Notes: generated by a model not told the origin, from the sequence alone. Counted from the first letter of the stretch, positions 41,471-50,979 are shown. The stretch is DNA of 64,000 bases from Brevibacillus choshinensis (GCF_016811915.1 NZ_CP069127.1:4560001-4624000), one strand, 5' to 3'. Made by a program: numbers and translations.

Positions 41471-42409
41471 TTATATCGATTCGGATGTGGATTTGACTTT
41501 TCTTTTCAGCGTTTTCGCCCCGAGGTAGTTGGTGCCAATCACGCCCGCAATAATCAGCACAGCACCCATCACATGATAGAGAGCCAATTGCTCCTGCAAA
41601 AAAACCGTCCCTGCCGCAACCGTGACAAGCGTAGACAAATTGTTGAATACACTCAGCTTGGAAGCTTCCATTTTAGACAGGGCAAAGTTGTTTAGGAAAG
41701 AAGTGACGAGAGATGATAGAACGCCGAGAAAGAGAACCGAGAGGACAAAGATCGGGCTTTGAAACGGTGTGAAAAACTGATTCAGCGTTCCCTCCGCGGC
41801 ATGTCGGGTGACGGCCCAGACATTGAAGAACAGAAATCCGACCACCGAAACCATATAGGTGATGTCTATATAATGAAACGATCGGGTCATTTTCTTCGCC
41901 AAGACGCTGTAGCCTGCAATCGACAACGCCGATAGCAGGATCAAAATCGTCCCTAGGGCATTTCCGCCTCCAAGCGAAGCGCCTTTCATGACAAAGATGT
42001 AGATTACCCCTGCCACGGACAGGAAGGTCGACGCTTTTTGCAGCCATGTCGTGGTTTCCTTCAAGAAAAACGTCGCCATCAGCAGCGTAAAAATCGGCAC
42101 CGTCGCCTGAATGATGCCAGCCTCGGATGATGTGGTGTACACGAGCCCAAAGGTCTGCAGAGCAAAAAACAAAGTAGGGTAAAGCAGAGCCAGTGGCAGC
42201 AGCATGATCATTTGCTTCGGCTTTATGGTCAATCGGACCCAGCCAAAGAGCACGGGTATCGCAGCTGCCACGAACGCAATCGTAAAGCGATGTGCGAGCG
42301 TATCGAGCGGGTCGCTCACGCTCAGAGCCAATTTGACAAAAATGAATGACAGCCCCACGATGATGGCATTCGTGACCGCAGCAGCTATCGCTTGTTTTTT
42401 AGGGGACAT
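41471..42409 (-). CDS. EamA-type DMT superfamily transporter
   Basis: 312 aa, ten membrane helices in two EamA repeats (about 10-140 and 155-295), typical of exporters of amino acids or other small metabolites. GAGGAGAG precedes the ATG. It is divergent from the MocR regulator at 42554, separated by 144 bp, and MocR proteins often control a divergent transporter; a regulator-target pair is likely. Substrate unknown. Confidence 0.88.
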   Translation of the reverse strand: MSPKKQAIAAAVTNAIIVGLSFIFVKLALSVSDPLDTLAHRFTIAFVAAAIPVLFGWVRLTIKPKQMIMLLPLALLYPTLFFALQTFGLVYTTSSEAGIIQATVPIFTLLMATFFLKETTTWLQKASTFLSVAGVIYIFVMKGASLGGGNALGTILILLSALSIAGYSVLAKKMTRSFHYIDITYMVSVVGFLFFNVWAVTRHAAEGTLNQFFTPFQSPIFVLSVLFLGVLSSLVTSFLNNFALSKMEASKLSVFNNLSTLVTVAAGTVFLQEQLALYHVMGAVLIIAGVIGTNYLGAKTLKRKVKSTSESI

Positions 42410-42490
42410 GCGGAACTCTCCTCATCTCATAATGCATGTTTGTTTTTTCCAAACGGCCGTCTTTCCTTCATGGTAAAGCCGCAGCACGCA

Positions 42491-42499
42491 TGCTACAAT
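42491..42499 (+). promoter_or_regulatory. Extended -10 promoter of the second MocR gene
   Basis: TGCTACAAT (TGnTATAAT type), 55 bp before the start. No good -35 is seen, as expected for an extended -10 promoter. Confidence 0.45.
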
Positions 42500-42553
42500 G
42501 CAAAAAAAGACGATCTGTTCCGGTACAGATCTCCGGCGGAATGAGGAAGGTTC

Positions 42554-43912
42554 ATGCACAAATACATGCACTTGCAAAATGAGTTGGAAGCGCTGCTCGA
42601 GGGCAATACCTACAAGGAAGGCGACAAGCTCCCGTCCATCCGGGAGCTGGCCAAGCAATACCAGTGCAGCATGAGCACCGTCATCCGCACGCTTGCAGAG
42701 CTGGAAAAGCGTCATCTCGTTTACTCTGTCGAGAAAAGCGGCTACTACGTTGTTAAAAAACAAAGCCAGCCTCGCGCCGTTTCATCTGACACCATCGACT
42801 TTGCCACTTCCGCCCCCGATCCCGATGTATTTCCTTATCTGGATTTTCAGCACTGCATCAACAAAGCGATTGAGACGTACAAAAACGATTTGTTCATTTA
42901 CGGAACAGCCCAAGGCTTGCCGTCGCTCATCCAAGTGCTCCAAAGGCAGCTAGCCAACCACCAGGTGTTTACCCAGCCCGCAAACATTTTTATCACTTCC
43001 GGCGTCCAGCAAGCGCTGGCCCTGCTGGCGACGATGCCGTTTCCCAACCAAAAGAGCCACCTCCTCATCGAGCAGCCTGGCTATCATCTGCTGATCGAGT
43101 ATCTGGAGACACACAAGCTCCCTGTCATCGGAATCAAACGGACTGCGAAGGGCATCGATCTCAGAGAGGTTGAGCGGCTGTTTCGCACAGAGAGCATTAA
43201 ACTTTTTTACACGATGCCGCGATTTCATAGTCCATTGGGCACCACCTACTCCCGGCAGGAGAAGCAAGCACTCGTGGAGCTTGCTCGAAAATACGATGTG
43301 TACATCGTCGAGGATGACCATCTCGCGGATTTAGAGCAGGACAGCAAATCCGATCCGCTGTTCAGCTATGATTCATCTGGGCATGTCATTTATTTGAAGA
43401 CCTATTCCAAAATCATCTTTCCCGGATTGCGTCTGGGGGCTGCTGTCATTCCAGACACGCTGACCCACACCTTCAATCAATACAAGCGATTGCTCGACAT
43501 TGACAGCTCCATGCTGTCGCAGGCAGCCCTGGAAATTTACTTGAAAAGCGGCATGTTTGATCGGCACAAACAGAAAATCCGCCGTTCCTACGACCGCAAA
43601 TCCCAAGTACTTGCAAGCGCGCTGCTACGGGAGCAAACGGCTGCTGGCGACCTGTTTGCCTACCAGGAGCAAAGACACCCCGGCATCCATACCCATCTTC
43701 TACTGCCTGAACACCTTTCTGTCGCTCGTCTGATCCCTTTGCTCACCAAACAATCCATCCTGGTAGAGTCGATCAACAAGCATTATTTGTCCGCCTTTCC
43801 ACAAGAAAATATCCTCAAGCTGAACGCCTCCACCACCAAAGAAGAGATGATAGCGGAAGGAGTCTCCCGTCTGGTGGAGGTGCTCCGAAAAGCGAGCAGG
43901 CGAGGGCAGTAA
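42554..43912 (+). CDS. MocR-type regulator divergent from the DMT exporter
   Basis: 452 aa. GntR winged helix (about 3-70: KLPSIRELAKQYQCSMSTVIR) and an aminotransferase-like domain. The PLP-binding Lys is in YLKTYSKIIFPGLRLG. It probably represses or activates the divergent exporter and itself in response to a PLP-linked signal. GAGGAAGG precedes the ATG. Confidence 0.9.
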   Translation: MHKYMHLQNELEALLEGNTYKEGDKLPSIRELAKQYQCSMSTVIRTLAELEKRHLVYSVEKSGYYVVKKQSQPRAVSSDTIDFATSAPDPDVFPYLDFQHCINKAIETYKNDLFIYGTAQGLPSLIQVLQRQLANHQVFTQPANIFITSGVQQALALLATMPFPNQKSHLLIEQPGYHLLIEYLETHKLPVIGIKRTAKGIDLREVERLFRTESIKLFYTMPRFHSPLGTTYSRQEKQALVELARKYDVYIVEDDHLADLEQDSKSDPLFSYDSSGHVIYLKTYSKIIFPGLRLGAAVIPDTLTHTFNQYKRLLDIDSSMLSQAALEIYLKSGMFDRHKQKIRRSYDRKSQVLASALLREQTAAGDLFAYQEQRHPGIHTHLLLPEHLSVARLIPLLTKQSILVESINKHYLSAFPQENILKLNASTTKEEMIAEGVSRLVEVLRKASRRGQ

Positions 43913-43917
43913 AGACG

Positions 43918-43956
43918 AAAAAAGGAGGATTCGCATCGCCTGCGAACCCTCTTTTT
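43918..43956. terminator. Bidirectional terminator between MocR and clpE
   Basis: GAGGATTCGC / GCGAACCCTC stem with one mismatch, flanked by A and T runs on both sides. Confidence 0.75.
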
Positions 43957-43977
43957 CATGTAACGAGCCAGCTTGGA

Positions 43978-46110
43978 TCAGCTTTGCTTGGAGACCTTGA
44001 TCTCGCCGTTCTCTACCTCTACGCGAATCTCGTTTACAGCGTCTTCTTCCATGACAAGGTCGGCGATTCCATCCTCCACATATTGCTGGATCACCCGGCG
44101 CAGCGGTCTCGCGCCAAAGGCTGGATGATAGCCTTTTTCCGCAAGGACGGATTTGGCCTCGTCAGAGATGCTCATCTTCATTCCTTGATCGTTCAGGTTG
44201 TCGATCACTTCCTGCAGCAGCACATCCACGATTTTCACCAGATCTTCTTTTTGCAGCTGGTTAAAGGAGATGATGCTGTCAAAGCGGTTGAGAAACTCAG
44301 GTCGGAAGTAAGCTCCCAGCGAATCCAGAACGGTGGTCGGCTCAGGTGTTTTGGCACCAAATCCGACGGAAATCTTCCGTTCGCTCACACCCGCATTGCT
44401 TGTAGCGATAATGACCGTATCCTTGAACGCAACCGTACGGCCCTGGCTATCGGTAAGTCGGCCATCATCGAGAATCTGCAGGAACATGTTTTGTACGTCC
44501 GGATGCGCTTTTTCAATCTCATCCAGCAGAATGATGCTGTACGGGTTGCGGCGCACGCGCTCGGTCAGTTGGCCAGCCTCTTCATGGCCGACGTAGCCTG
44601 GAGGAGAACCAATCAGCTTGGAGATGGAGTGCTTTTCCATGTACTCGCTCATGTCCAGTCGGATCATCGAATCGCGCGTGCCAAACAGCTCCTCAGCCAA
44701 GGCGCGAGTCAGCTCGGTTTTCCCTACGCCTGTCGGTCCGACGAACAAGAACGAAGCGATCGGTCTGTGTTTTGGTTTCAGACCGGCACGGCTGCGGCGA
44801 ATGGCTTTGGCCACCCGTGTGACAGCTTCAGTCTGACCGATAACCTTTTGCTCCAGATGCTCAGCGAGGTGCTTCATTTTGTTCTGCTCATCGCTTTGCA
44901 GCTTTTTCACAGGAATCCCTGTTTTTTGCTCAATAATCTCCTGAATGTCTTCGATGCGGACGGTCGCACGTTGGTCGGCGCTGTCCTTTTTGTCCAAAGC
45001 CTCGAGGATCTTCGCTTCCTCATCGCGCAATTTTGCCGCACGTTCATAGTCCTCTGACCGGGTCGCTTCCTGTTTTTCCTCACCGATCGCTTTCAGTCGC
45101 TCTCGAAGCTCCTCCGTATCATTGGTTGCCGAACGCAGGTTGAGCTTGGAGCCGGCTTCATCCAGCAGATCGATCGCCTTGTCCGGCAGGAAACGATCCT
45201 GGATGTAGCGGGCCGCATACCCCACACAAGCCTGGAGCACATCATCTGGGTAAGCGACCTGGTGGTAGGACTCGTATTTTGGGCGCAGCCCTTTTAAGAT
45301 CTCCAGTGCTTCTGGAATCGACGGCTCTTTGACCATGACCGGCTGGAAGCGGCGCTCCAGAGCGGCATCTTTCTCAATCACTCGGTACTCCTTCAGTGTA
45401 GTTGCCCCGATGACTTGCAGCTCGCCTCGCGCCAGAGCCGGCTTCAGGATGTTGCCGGCATCCATCGAGCCTTCCGCCGATCCGGCACCTACCAACAGAT
45501 GAAGCTCATCGATAAACAGAATGACATTTTTACGTTGTTGCAGCTCTGCTATGCTCTGTTTCATTTTTTCTTCAAACTGTCCGCGAATCCCGGTACCTGC
45601 AACGAGGGACGCCACATCGAGTGTGTAGACGACTTTGTCACGCAGCTTGACGGGCACGTCGCCTTCGACGATGCGCAGTGCCAAGCCCTCCGCAATCGCG
45701 GTCTTACCAACCCCAGGCTCCCCGATCAGGACCGGGTTGTTCTTGCCGCGGCGATTCAAGATCTCGATCACACGGTCAATTTCAGCGTCGCGACCGATGA
45801 CTGGATCGATCAGACCCGCACGAGCGGCATCGTTAAGATTGCGGCCAGACCCGTCCAGCACACCGCCTCGCTCACGAGCTGGTGGTGCCATTTTTGGTGC
45901 TTCCCCGTTCATGGAAGACTTCGCGAAGCCTTGGAGAAAATCGTCCAGGCCGGAGAATGAAGAAAATGGACCGAAGTTCATGCCTTGGCCGATTTTATTC
46001 GTCAGCTTGGCATGGCATTCCGAGCACAGGTAATATTTTTGCTGCTTTTCTTGCAGCTGTATATTCAAAAACACGTTTGCGTTTCGTTGATGGCATACTT
46101 CGCACTGCAT
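43978..46110 (-). CDS. clpE: ATP-dependent Clp protease ATPase subunit ClpE
   Basis: 710 aa AAA+ unfoldase that feeds proteins to ClpP during heat and other stress and also destabilises CtsR. The N-terminal zinc finger (C3-x2-C6 and C29-x2-C32) separates ClpE from ClpC. Two ATPase modules follow (GEPGVGKTA and GPTGVGKTE) with a UVR-type coiled segment between them (about 330-380). GGGGG precedes the ATG. Two CtsR boxes overlap its promoter. Confidence 0.96.
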   Translation of the reverse strand: MQCEVCHQRNANVFLNIQLQEKQQKYYLCSECHAKLTNKIGQGMNFGPFSSFSGLDDFLQGFAKSSMNGEAPKMAPPARERGGVLDGSGRNLNDAARAGLIDPVIGRDAEIDRVIEILNRRGKNNPVLIGEPGVGKTAIAEGLALRIVEGDVPVKLRDKVVYTLDVASLVAGTGIRGQFEEKMKQSIAELQQRKNVILFIDELHLLVGAGSAEGSMDAGNILKPALARGELQVIGATTLKEYRVIEKDAALERRFQPVMVKEPSIPEALEILKGLRPKYESYHQVAYPDDVLQACVGYAARYIQDRFLPDKAIDLLDEAGSKLNLRSATNDTEELRERLKAIGEEKQEATRSEDYERAAKLRDEEAKILEALDKKDSADQRATVRIEDIQEIIEQKTGIPVKKLQSDEQNKMKHLAEHLEQKVIGQTEAVTRVAKAIRRSRAGLKPKHRPIASFLFVGPTGVGKTELTRALAEELFGTRDSMIRLDMSEYMEKHSISKLIGSPPGYVGHEEAGQLTERVRRNPYSIILLDEIEKAHPDVQNMFLQILDDGRLTDSQGRTVAFKDTVIIATSNAGVSERKISVGFGAKTPEPTTVLDSLGAYFRPEFLNRFDSIISFNQLQKEDLVKIVDVLLQEVIDNLNDQGMKMSISDEAKSVLAEKGYHPAFGARPLRRVIQQYVEDGIADLVMEEDAVNEIRVEVENGEIKVSKQS

Positions 46111-46202
46111 AATATTTACCCCCTATACAGCGATTGTGTAGGATTGTGACTAGCCTTCCTTTTCTTGGTCACAATAACGAAAGGATCGTTGGTTCATTGT
46201 TG

Positions 46203-46220
46203 TTTGACCTTTCCTGACCT
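46203..46220 (-). promoter_or_regulatory. CtsR box, downstream of the clpE -10
   Basis: On the minus strand AGGTCAGGAAAGGTCAAA, two heptads (AGGTCAG and AGGTCAA) three bp apart, close to the CtsR consensus. It covers about +7 to +30. Confidence 0.85.
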
Positions 46221-46232
46221 TCCGATGACTTT

Positions 46233-46261
46233 ATTATAGTTTGACCTTCTTTGACTTTCAA
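46233..46261 (-). promoter_or_regulatory. clpE promoter
   Basis: TTGAAA (46261-46256) and a perfect TATAAT (46238-46233), spacer 17 bp. Confidence 0.85.
46240..46257 (-). promoter_or_regulatory. CtsR box, within the clpE promoter spacer
   Basis: On the minus strand AAGTCAAAGAAGGTCAAA, a tandem heptad site lying between -35 and -10. Repression by CtsR here would block polymerase directly. Confidence 0.9.
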
Positions 46262-46290
46262 GTGGTATTCACTAGAAATTATTTGCTGTA

Positions 46291-46319
46291 TTGATTCGGG
46301 TGTTCTCCGTTCCTATAAT
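46291..46319 (+). promoter_or_regulatory. Promoter of the PadR gene
   Basis: TTGATT (46291-46296) and TATAAT (46314-46319), spacer 17 bp, 36 bp before the TTG start. Confidence 0.8.
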
Positions 46320-46355
46320 AATCATGAACGATAGAAAGTCAGGGGGCATTTTCCA

Positions 46356-46913
46356 TTGAATACACTCGCGTACGGACTTCTTGGACTGGTTGCCCGGACA
46401 CCCAGCTCCGGTTATGATTTAATGCTCCAATTGCAGCCATACTGGCAGGCCAAACACAGTCAAATCTATCCCTTGCTGGCCAAGCTGGAGCAGGAAGGCT
46501 ATATGCAATTCACCCGTGTGCACCAGACCGATCGACCCGATAAAAAAGTGTATTCCATCACGGAAAAAGGTGAAATCGCTCTCAAGCTATGGCTCGCAGA
46601 ACCGACAGCAGAGCCTGTCATTCGCGATGAGCTGGTCCTCAAAGCGTACTGCCTGCAGCTAACCGACGAGAAGGCTGCGCGCGCCATGTTCACAGAGCGG
46701 ATCGAGCATTGCCGCGAACAAGCGGAAAGCTTCATGCACATCATGCAGGAAATGGAGCAGCAGACGGATGGCAAACATCCTGACCATCCCGATCACTCGG
46801 CTTTCAGCGATTACATTTTGCTCACGTGGGGCTATCGCCGCATGCAAGAGGACATGAAGTGGTGTGAATGGGTGCTGGGGCTATTGGAAAAAGGAAAAGC
46901 CGACACCGAATAA
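46356..46913 (+). CDS. PadR family transcriptional regulator
   Basis: 185 aa. The N-terminal winged helix (about 1-85) has the PadR hallmark LGLVARTPSSGYDLMLQL and QIYPLLAKLEQEGY; a helical dimerisation domain (about 95-180) follows. Such regulators usually repress stress or detoxification genes, including their own. TTG start, 9 nt after AGGGGG. No adjacent target is evident; the DUF1259 gene downstream has its own -10. Confidence 0.9.
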   Translation: MNTLAYGLLGLVARTPSSGYDLMLQLQPYWQAKHSQIYPLLAKLEQEGYMQFTRVHQTDRPDKKVYSITEKGEIALKLWLAEPTAEPVIRDELVLKAYCLQLTDEKAARAMFTERIEHCREQAESFMHIMQEMEQQTDGKHPDHPDHSAFSDYILLTWGYRRMQEDMKWCEWVLGLLEKGKADTE

Positions 46914-46934
46914 GAAAAATAGACATTCACCTTT

Positions 46935-46943
46935 TGGTATAAT
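46935..46943 (+). promoter_or_regulatory. Extended -10 promoter of the DUF1259 gene
   Basis: TGGTATAAT, 63 bp before the TTG start. No -35 match. Confidence 0.45.
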
Positions 46944-46989
46944 CGTCTAGTCCCTCTTTTTCTTCCACGCATACAATGCCGTAAACGAA

Positions 46990-47008
46990 AAAGAGGAGGA
47001 ACCTCTTT
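46990..47008 (+). promoter_or_regulatory. Hairpin over the ribosome-binding site and start codon
   Basis: AAAGAGG (46990-46996) pairs with CCTCTTT (47002-47008), loop AGGAA. The stem hides part of the GAGGAGG site and two bases of the TTG start. Confidence 0.55.
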
Positions 47009-47387
47009 GAAAATTCCAAAAAGCTTATGTGACCGCTTAGCTAAGATTCTAGGCGGGACCGGCATGTCCAATGATACTTGTTCGATCATGGTCAAGCGTA
47101 ATCTCAATGCAACCATCAAGGGCAAAATGTATGATACCGAGCACGAAATTACGATTCAATCCCTCGATAAAGAGGGAAATGCTTTGAATACGGGGGAGTT
47201 CACTCTCCTGCAAAAGGAAGTCCAAAAATTCATCGACGCTCTTCGAAAAGAAGGGCTTAAAGTAACTGCCCTACACAATCATTGGCTTTTTGATAGTCCG
47301 CGGCTCATGTATATGCATATTGAATCCGTTGAGCCGCCTGTTCAGTTTGCCAAGAAATTGCGGCGCGCTCTGAAAGTGCTGAAGTAG
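47007..47387 (+). CDS. DUF1259 (LppY/LpqO family) protein
   Basis: 126 aa from a TTG 7 nt after GAGGAGG. It holds one DUF1259 unit: FTLLQKEVQKFIDALRKEG, then LKVTALHNHWLFDSPRLMYMHIE, which is the family's signature stretch. Many members have two such units; this is a single-unit form without signal peptide. Function unknown. Confidence 0.8.
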   Translation: MKIPKSLCDRLAKILGGTGMSNDTCSIMVKRNLNATIKGKMYDTEHEITIQSLDKEGNALNTGEFTLLQKEVQKFIDALRKEGLKVTALHNHWLFDSPRLMYMHIESVEPPVQFAKKLRRALKVLK

Positions 47388-47432
47388 CCGATCTCGTGAT
47401 GAAAATGTACGGAAGCTAGCGCCTAGAAGCAA

Positions 47433-47487
47433 CAAAAAACTTCTCCAGTTTCTACCGATCCCATCGGTGTACTGAAGAAGTTTTTTT
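47433..47487. terminator. Bidirectional terminator between DUF1259 and rbsB
   Basis: AAAAAACTTCT pairs with AGAAGTTTTTT, with inner helices CAGT / ACTG and CCGAT / ATCGG. T runs on both strands. Confidence 0.85.
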
Positions 47488-47537
47488 ATTACAGGCAACC
47501 GAAAATCAACACGTACCGACTTTCCGCTGCAAACCTA

Positions 47538-48488
47538 TTATTTCTTTGTGATCAGTTCCAGATCTACTGGGATGTTGCTGTCTACTTTTTCACCTTTCGC
47601 TACTTTCAGTGCTGTTTGCACCGCAGTCTCCCCGATCGCAGCAGGTTTTTGAGCGACAGTCGCGCCCATTTTACCGTCGTTAACTGCTTTCACTGCATCG
47701 TCTGTCGCGTCGAAGCCTACTACGATGATGTCTTTGCCGGATGCTTCCACTGCTTGCAGGGCACCCAGGGCCATTTCGTCGTTGTGTGCGAACACAGCTT
47801 GCACGTCTTTGTTGGATTGCAGGATGTTTTCCATTACGGAAAGGCCTTTTGCACGGTCGAAATCAGCAGGCTGGGACGCCACCACTTTCACGCCTTCCTT
47901 GTTGTCAACAGCGTCATGGAAGCCTTTTCCGCGGTCACGCGCTGCGGATGTACCAGCGATTCCTTGCAGCTCTACGATGTTGCCTTTGCCACCCAGTTTT
48001 TCCAGGATGAAATCGCCTGCCATTTTACCGCCTTTTACGTTGTCGGATGCGATATGAGAAACCACTTGGCCGCCTTCAGCAGCGCGGTCTACCGTGATTA
48101 CAGGAATGTTTGCTTTGTTCGCTGCTTCCACTGCTGTCGCGATCGCGGCACTGTCAGTCGGGTTGATCATAATGACGCTTACTTTTTTCTGGATCAGGTC
48201 CTCTACGCCGCTGATTTGTTTCGCGGTGTCATCCTGCGCGTCTACGACCAGCAGCTCGGCACCCGCATCCTTGGCTGCTTTCTCAGCGCCTTCCTTCAAG
48301 GAAACGAAGAACGGATTGTTCAGCGTAGATACAGCCAGACCAATCGTCACTTTGCCACCCGCGTTGCCGCCTGCATTTCCAGCGGATTGCTCTGGTGCTT
48401 TGTTTTCCAGATTGGATGACGTAGAGCAGCCTGCGAGTACACCCAGTACCAGCGACGAAGCCAGAGCCATTTTCAAAAATTTCTTCAT
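47538..48488 (-). CDS. rbsB: Ribose ABC transporter substrate-binding protein
   Basis: 316 aa lipoprotein from the ATG at 48488; the signal ends LGVLAGCST. The mature protein has the two-lobed RbsB fold with LNNPFFVSLKEGAEKAAKD, NPTDSAAIATAVE, VITVDRAAEGG and AHNDEMALGALQA, residues that line the ribose site. AAGGAGG is 11 nt upstream. Last gene of the rbs operon, usually the most abundant product. Confidence 0.95.
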   Translation of the reverse strand: MKKFLKMALASSLVLGVLAGCSTSSNLENKAPEQSAGNAGGNAGGKVTIGLAVSTLNNPFFVSLKEGAEKAAKDAGAELLVVDAQDDTAKQISGVEDLIQKKVSVIMINPTDSAAIATAVEAANKANIPVITVDRAAEGGQVVSHIASDNVKGGKMAGDFILEKLGGKGNIVELQGIAGTSAARDRGKGFHDAVDNKEGVKVVASQPADFDRAKGLSVMENILQSNKDVQAVFAHNDEMALGALQAVEASGKDIIVVGFDATDDAVKAVNDGKMGATVAQKPAAIGETAVQTALKVAKGEKVDSNIPVDLELITKK

Positions 48489-48526
48489 AACGATTCCATC
48501 CTCCTTAATTTCCACGCTTTTTTTGT

Positions 48527-49453
48527 TTATTTATTTGCTTTAGATCGGTCCAAGAGCACTGCGATGAGAATGACCGCCCCTTTGACTACCGATTGGTAGA
48601 AGGAAGAGACATTCAGCAGATTCAGACCGTTATCTAACACACCGATGATCATCGCACCAATCAAGGTACCGACGATCCAGCCACGTCCACCGGACAGGCT
48701 CGTACCACCCAAGACGACGGCGGCAATCGCATCCAGCTCGTAGGATGTCCCTGCAGTCGGCTGGGCCGAATTGAGGCGGGACGTCAGGATGATCCCGCTC
48801 AGGGCTGCAAACAGACCGCTGATCGAGTACACCAGCACTTTTACCTTGCCTGTGCTGATGCCGGACAGCTTGGTCGCTTCCTCATTGCTTCCGAGTGCGT
48901 ACACGTGCCGTCCAAAGGTCGTATGACGAAGAATGAAATAAAGGATCGCAAAGGAGATCAGCATCCAGATGACGGGCATCGGGATATCCAGGAAGAACCC
49001 TTTCCCCAGCATCGCGAAATCCGGATTGAGCCCGGTAATCGGTCGGCCTTCGGTGTAGACGAGTGTCAGACCGCGGAAAACGGTCATCGTCGCCAAGGTT
49101 CCGATAAACGGAGCCACTTTCCCTTTTGTAATAATCACACCGTTGATGGCCCCCATGACGACGCCTGCCAACAAGCCGATCAATACAGCCAGCCAGGTAT
49201 CCATGCCGCTGGCCATCAAGCCTGCTGTGATAGCGCTTGCAAGTGCCAGCATGGACCCTACGGATAGGTCGATCCCGCCCGTCAAGATAACAAAGGTCAT
49301 ACCAAATGCGATCAAGGCGTTAATCGAAATCTGACGCAGTACGTTGAAGATATTGCTGATCGTCAGGAAGTCGCTGTTGATAATCGATAGAACGATGACA
49401 ATCAAGGCGAGCCCAAGCAGCGGGCCCATTCTCTGCAAAACATTAAACCGCAT
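48527..49453 (-). CDS. rbsC: Ribose ABC transporter permease
   Basis: 308 aa, eight to ten membrane helices. The LTGGIDLSVGSMLALAS segment and GGTSLSGGRGWIVGTLIGA are typical of RbsC-type permeases. I start at the ATG at 49453, 7 nt after GGGAGGG; it overlaps the end of rbsA by 11 bp. Confidence 0.95.
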   Translation of the reverse strand: MRFNVLQRMGPLLGLALIVIVLSIINSDFLTISNIFNVLRQISINALIAFGMTFVILTGGIDLSVGSMLALASAITAGLMASGMDTWLAVLIGLLAGVVMGAINGVIITKGKVAPFIGTLATMTVFRGLTLVYTEGRPITGLNPDFAMLGKGFFLDIPMPVIWMLISFAILYFILRHTTFGRHVYALGSNEEATKLSGISTGKVKVLVYSISGLFAALSGIILTSRLNSAQPTAGTSYELDAIAAVVLGGTSLSGGRGWIVGTLIGAMIIGVLDNGLNLLNVSSFYQSVVKGAVILIAVLLDRSKANK

Positions 49454-50948
49454 GGCTAGTCCCTCCCGTCGCTGCATGCATAATCAATTCTTGGGTTGCT
49501 TCTTCTCTCGCAAACTCACCGGTGATGCGTCCTTCGTGCATGACCAGCACGCGGTCGCTCATCCCCAGTACCTCGGGGAGTTCGGAGGAGATCATCAAGA
49601 TCGCGACGCCATCCTGCGCGAGTCGATTCATGATATCGTAAATCTCTTTTTTGGCACCGATATCGACACCGCGGGTAGGCTCGTCCAGAATCAGGATTTT
49701 CGGCTTTTTCGCCAGCCATTTGCCGATGACGACCTTTTGCTGGTTCCCGCCGGACAGCGACCCGACGATTTGCTCGCCGCCAGCCGTCTTGATGAACAGC
49801 CGCTGGATCGCCTCATTGCTGAGCGTTTTCTCCTGGCTCGGCTTCATGACTCCGAGAGAGGAAACCTTCTCCAGGTTGGGCAGGGAGATGTTTTCGCGGA
49901 CCGAAAGAGACAGCACCAGCCCTTCTTCTTTGCGGTCTTCCGTCACGAGCGCGATTCCTGCTGAAATGGCATCGATCGGGCGCGTCACGCGAATGGGCTG
50001 GCCATCCACGAGAACGCGTCCTTCCCGCACTTTCTCCAGGCCGAACAACGCTTTGGCCATCTCCGTTCGACCTGCCCCCATGAGCCCTGCCACGCCGACG
50101 ATTTCTCCGCTCTTGACAGAGAATGAGATGTCCGAGAGCTTTCCTTTGACATTCAGGTTCTCTACGCGCAAGCGCTCTTCGCCCCACTGAACCTCTGTTT
50201 TCGGGAATCGGTCGGTGATTTCACGCCCAACCATCATCTTCACCAGCTCATCCAGATTGGTTTTGGCCGTCTCTACTGTACCCACGTATTGACCATCGCG
50301 AAGCACGGTGATCCGGTCACTGACCTGGAAGATTTCCTCCATCCGGTGCGAAATGTAGATCATCCCGACACCCTTTTGCTTGAGGGATGCGATCATTTCA
50401 AAGAGGGCGTCAATCTCACGGTTGGTCAAAGCTGCTGTCGGCTCATCCAGTACGAGGATGTCCGCTTGCATGGAAAGCGCTTTGGCAATTTCGATCATCT
50501 GCTGCTGACCTACGGACAAATCTCCGACCAAAGTGTCCGGATCGAGCTTGATCGCCAGCTGATCGAGCCAGTGCCTGGTTTCCTGCTTCATTTTGCGCCA
50601 ATTGACGAATCCGGTCTTGCCGTACGTGTACTCACGACCGAGAAATATATTTTCCATGACAGACAGGTGGGGAATGAGATTCATCTCCTGGTGGATAATC
50701 GCAATTCCTTTGCTTGCGGCGATATCCGGAGTCATCTTCTCCTGCTTCTCCCCTTTGACGATGATCTCTCCCGCATCCCGCTCGTAAATGCCGCCGAGAA
50801 TTTTCATCAAAGTCGATTTGCCCGCCCCGTTCTCACCCATCAACGCGACAAGCTCGCCGCTTCGCAAGTTCAACTGGACGTCGCTGAGGACTTTGACCCC
50901 CGGGAACGATTTGCTGATTCCTTTCATCTCCAATAGGAAATCTGACAT
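49443..50948 (-). CDS. rbsA: Ribose ABC transporter ATPase (two ABC domains)
   Basis: 501 aa with two fused ABC domains. The first is complete (GENGAGKST, LSVGQQQM, DILVLDEPTAALT). The second has a degenerate Walker A (GLMGAGRTE) but a normal signature (LSGGNQQKV), the usual asymmetry of RbsA. ATG at 50948 with GGGAGGAGGA upstream. Confidence 0.95.
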   Translation of the reverse strand: MSDFLLEMKGISKSFPGVKVLSDVQLNLRSGELVALMGENGAGKSTLMKILGGIYERDAGEIIVKGEKQEKMTPDIAASKGIAIIHQEMNLIPHLSVMENIFLGREYTYGKTGFVNWRKMKQETRHWLDQLAIKLDPDTLVGDLSVGQQQMIEIAKALSMQADILVLDEPTAALTNREIDALFEMIASLKQKGVGMIYISHRMEEIFQVSDRITVLRDGQYVGTVETAKTNLDELVKMMVGREITDRFPKTEVQWGEERLRVENLNVKGKLSDISFSVKSGEIVGVAGLMGAGRTEMAKALFGLEKVREGRVLVDGQPIRVTRPIDAISAGIALVTEDRKEEGLVLSLSVRENISLPNLEKVSSLGVMKPSQEKTLSNEAIQRLFIKTAGGEQIVGSLSGGNQQKVVIGKWLAKKPKILILDEPTRGVDIGAKKEIYDIMNRLAQDGVAILMISSELPEVLGMSDRVLVMHEGRITGEFAREEATQELIMHAATGGTSHAV

Positions 50949-50979
50949 GTACACTCCTCCTCCCTTCGCCTTCTGCTTC

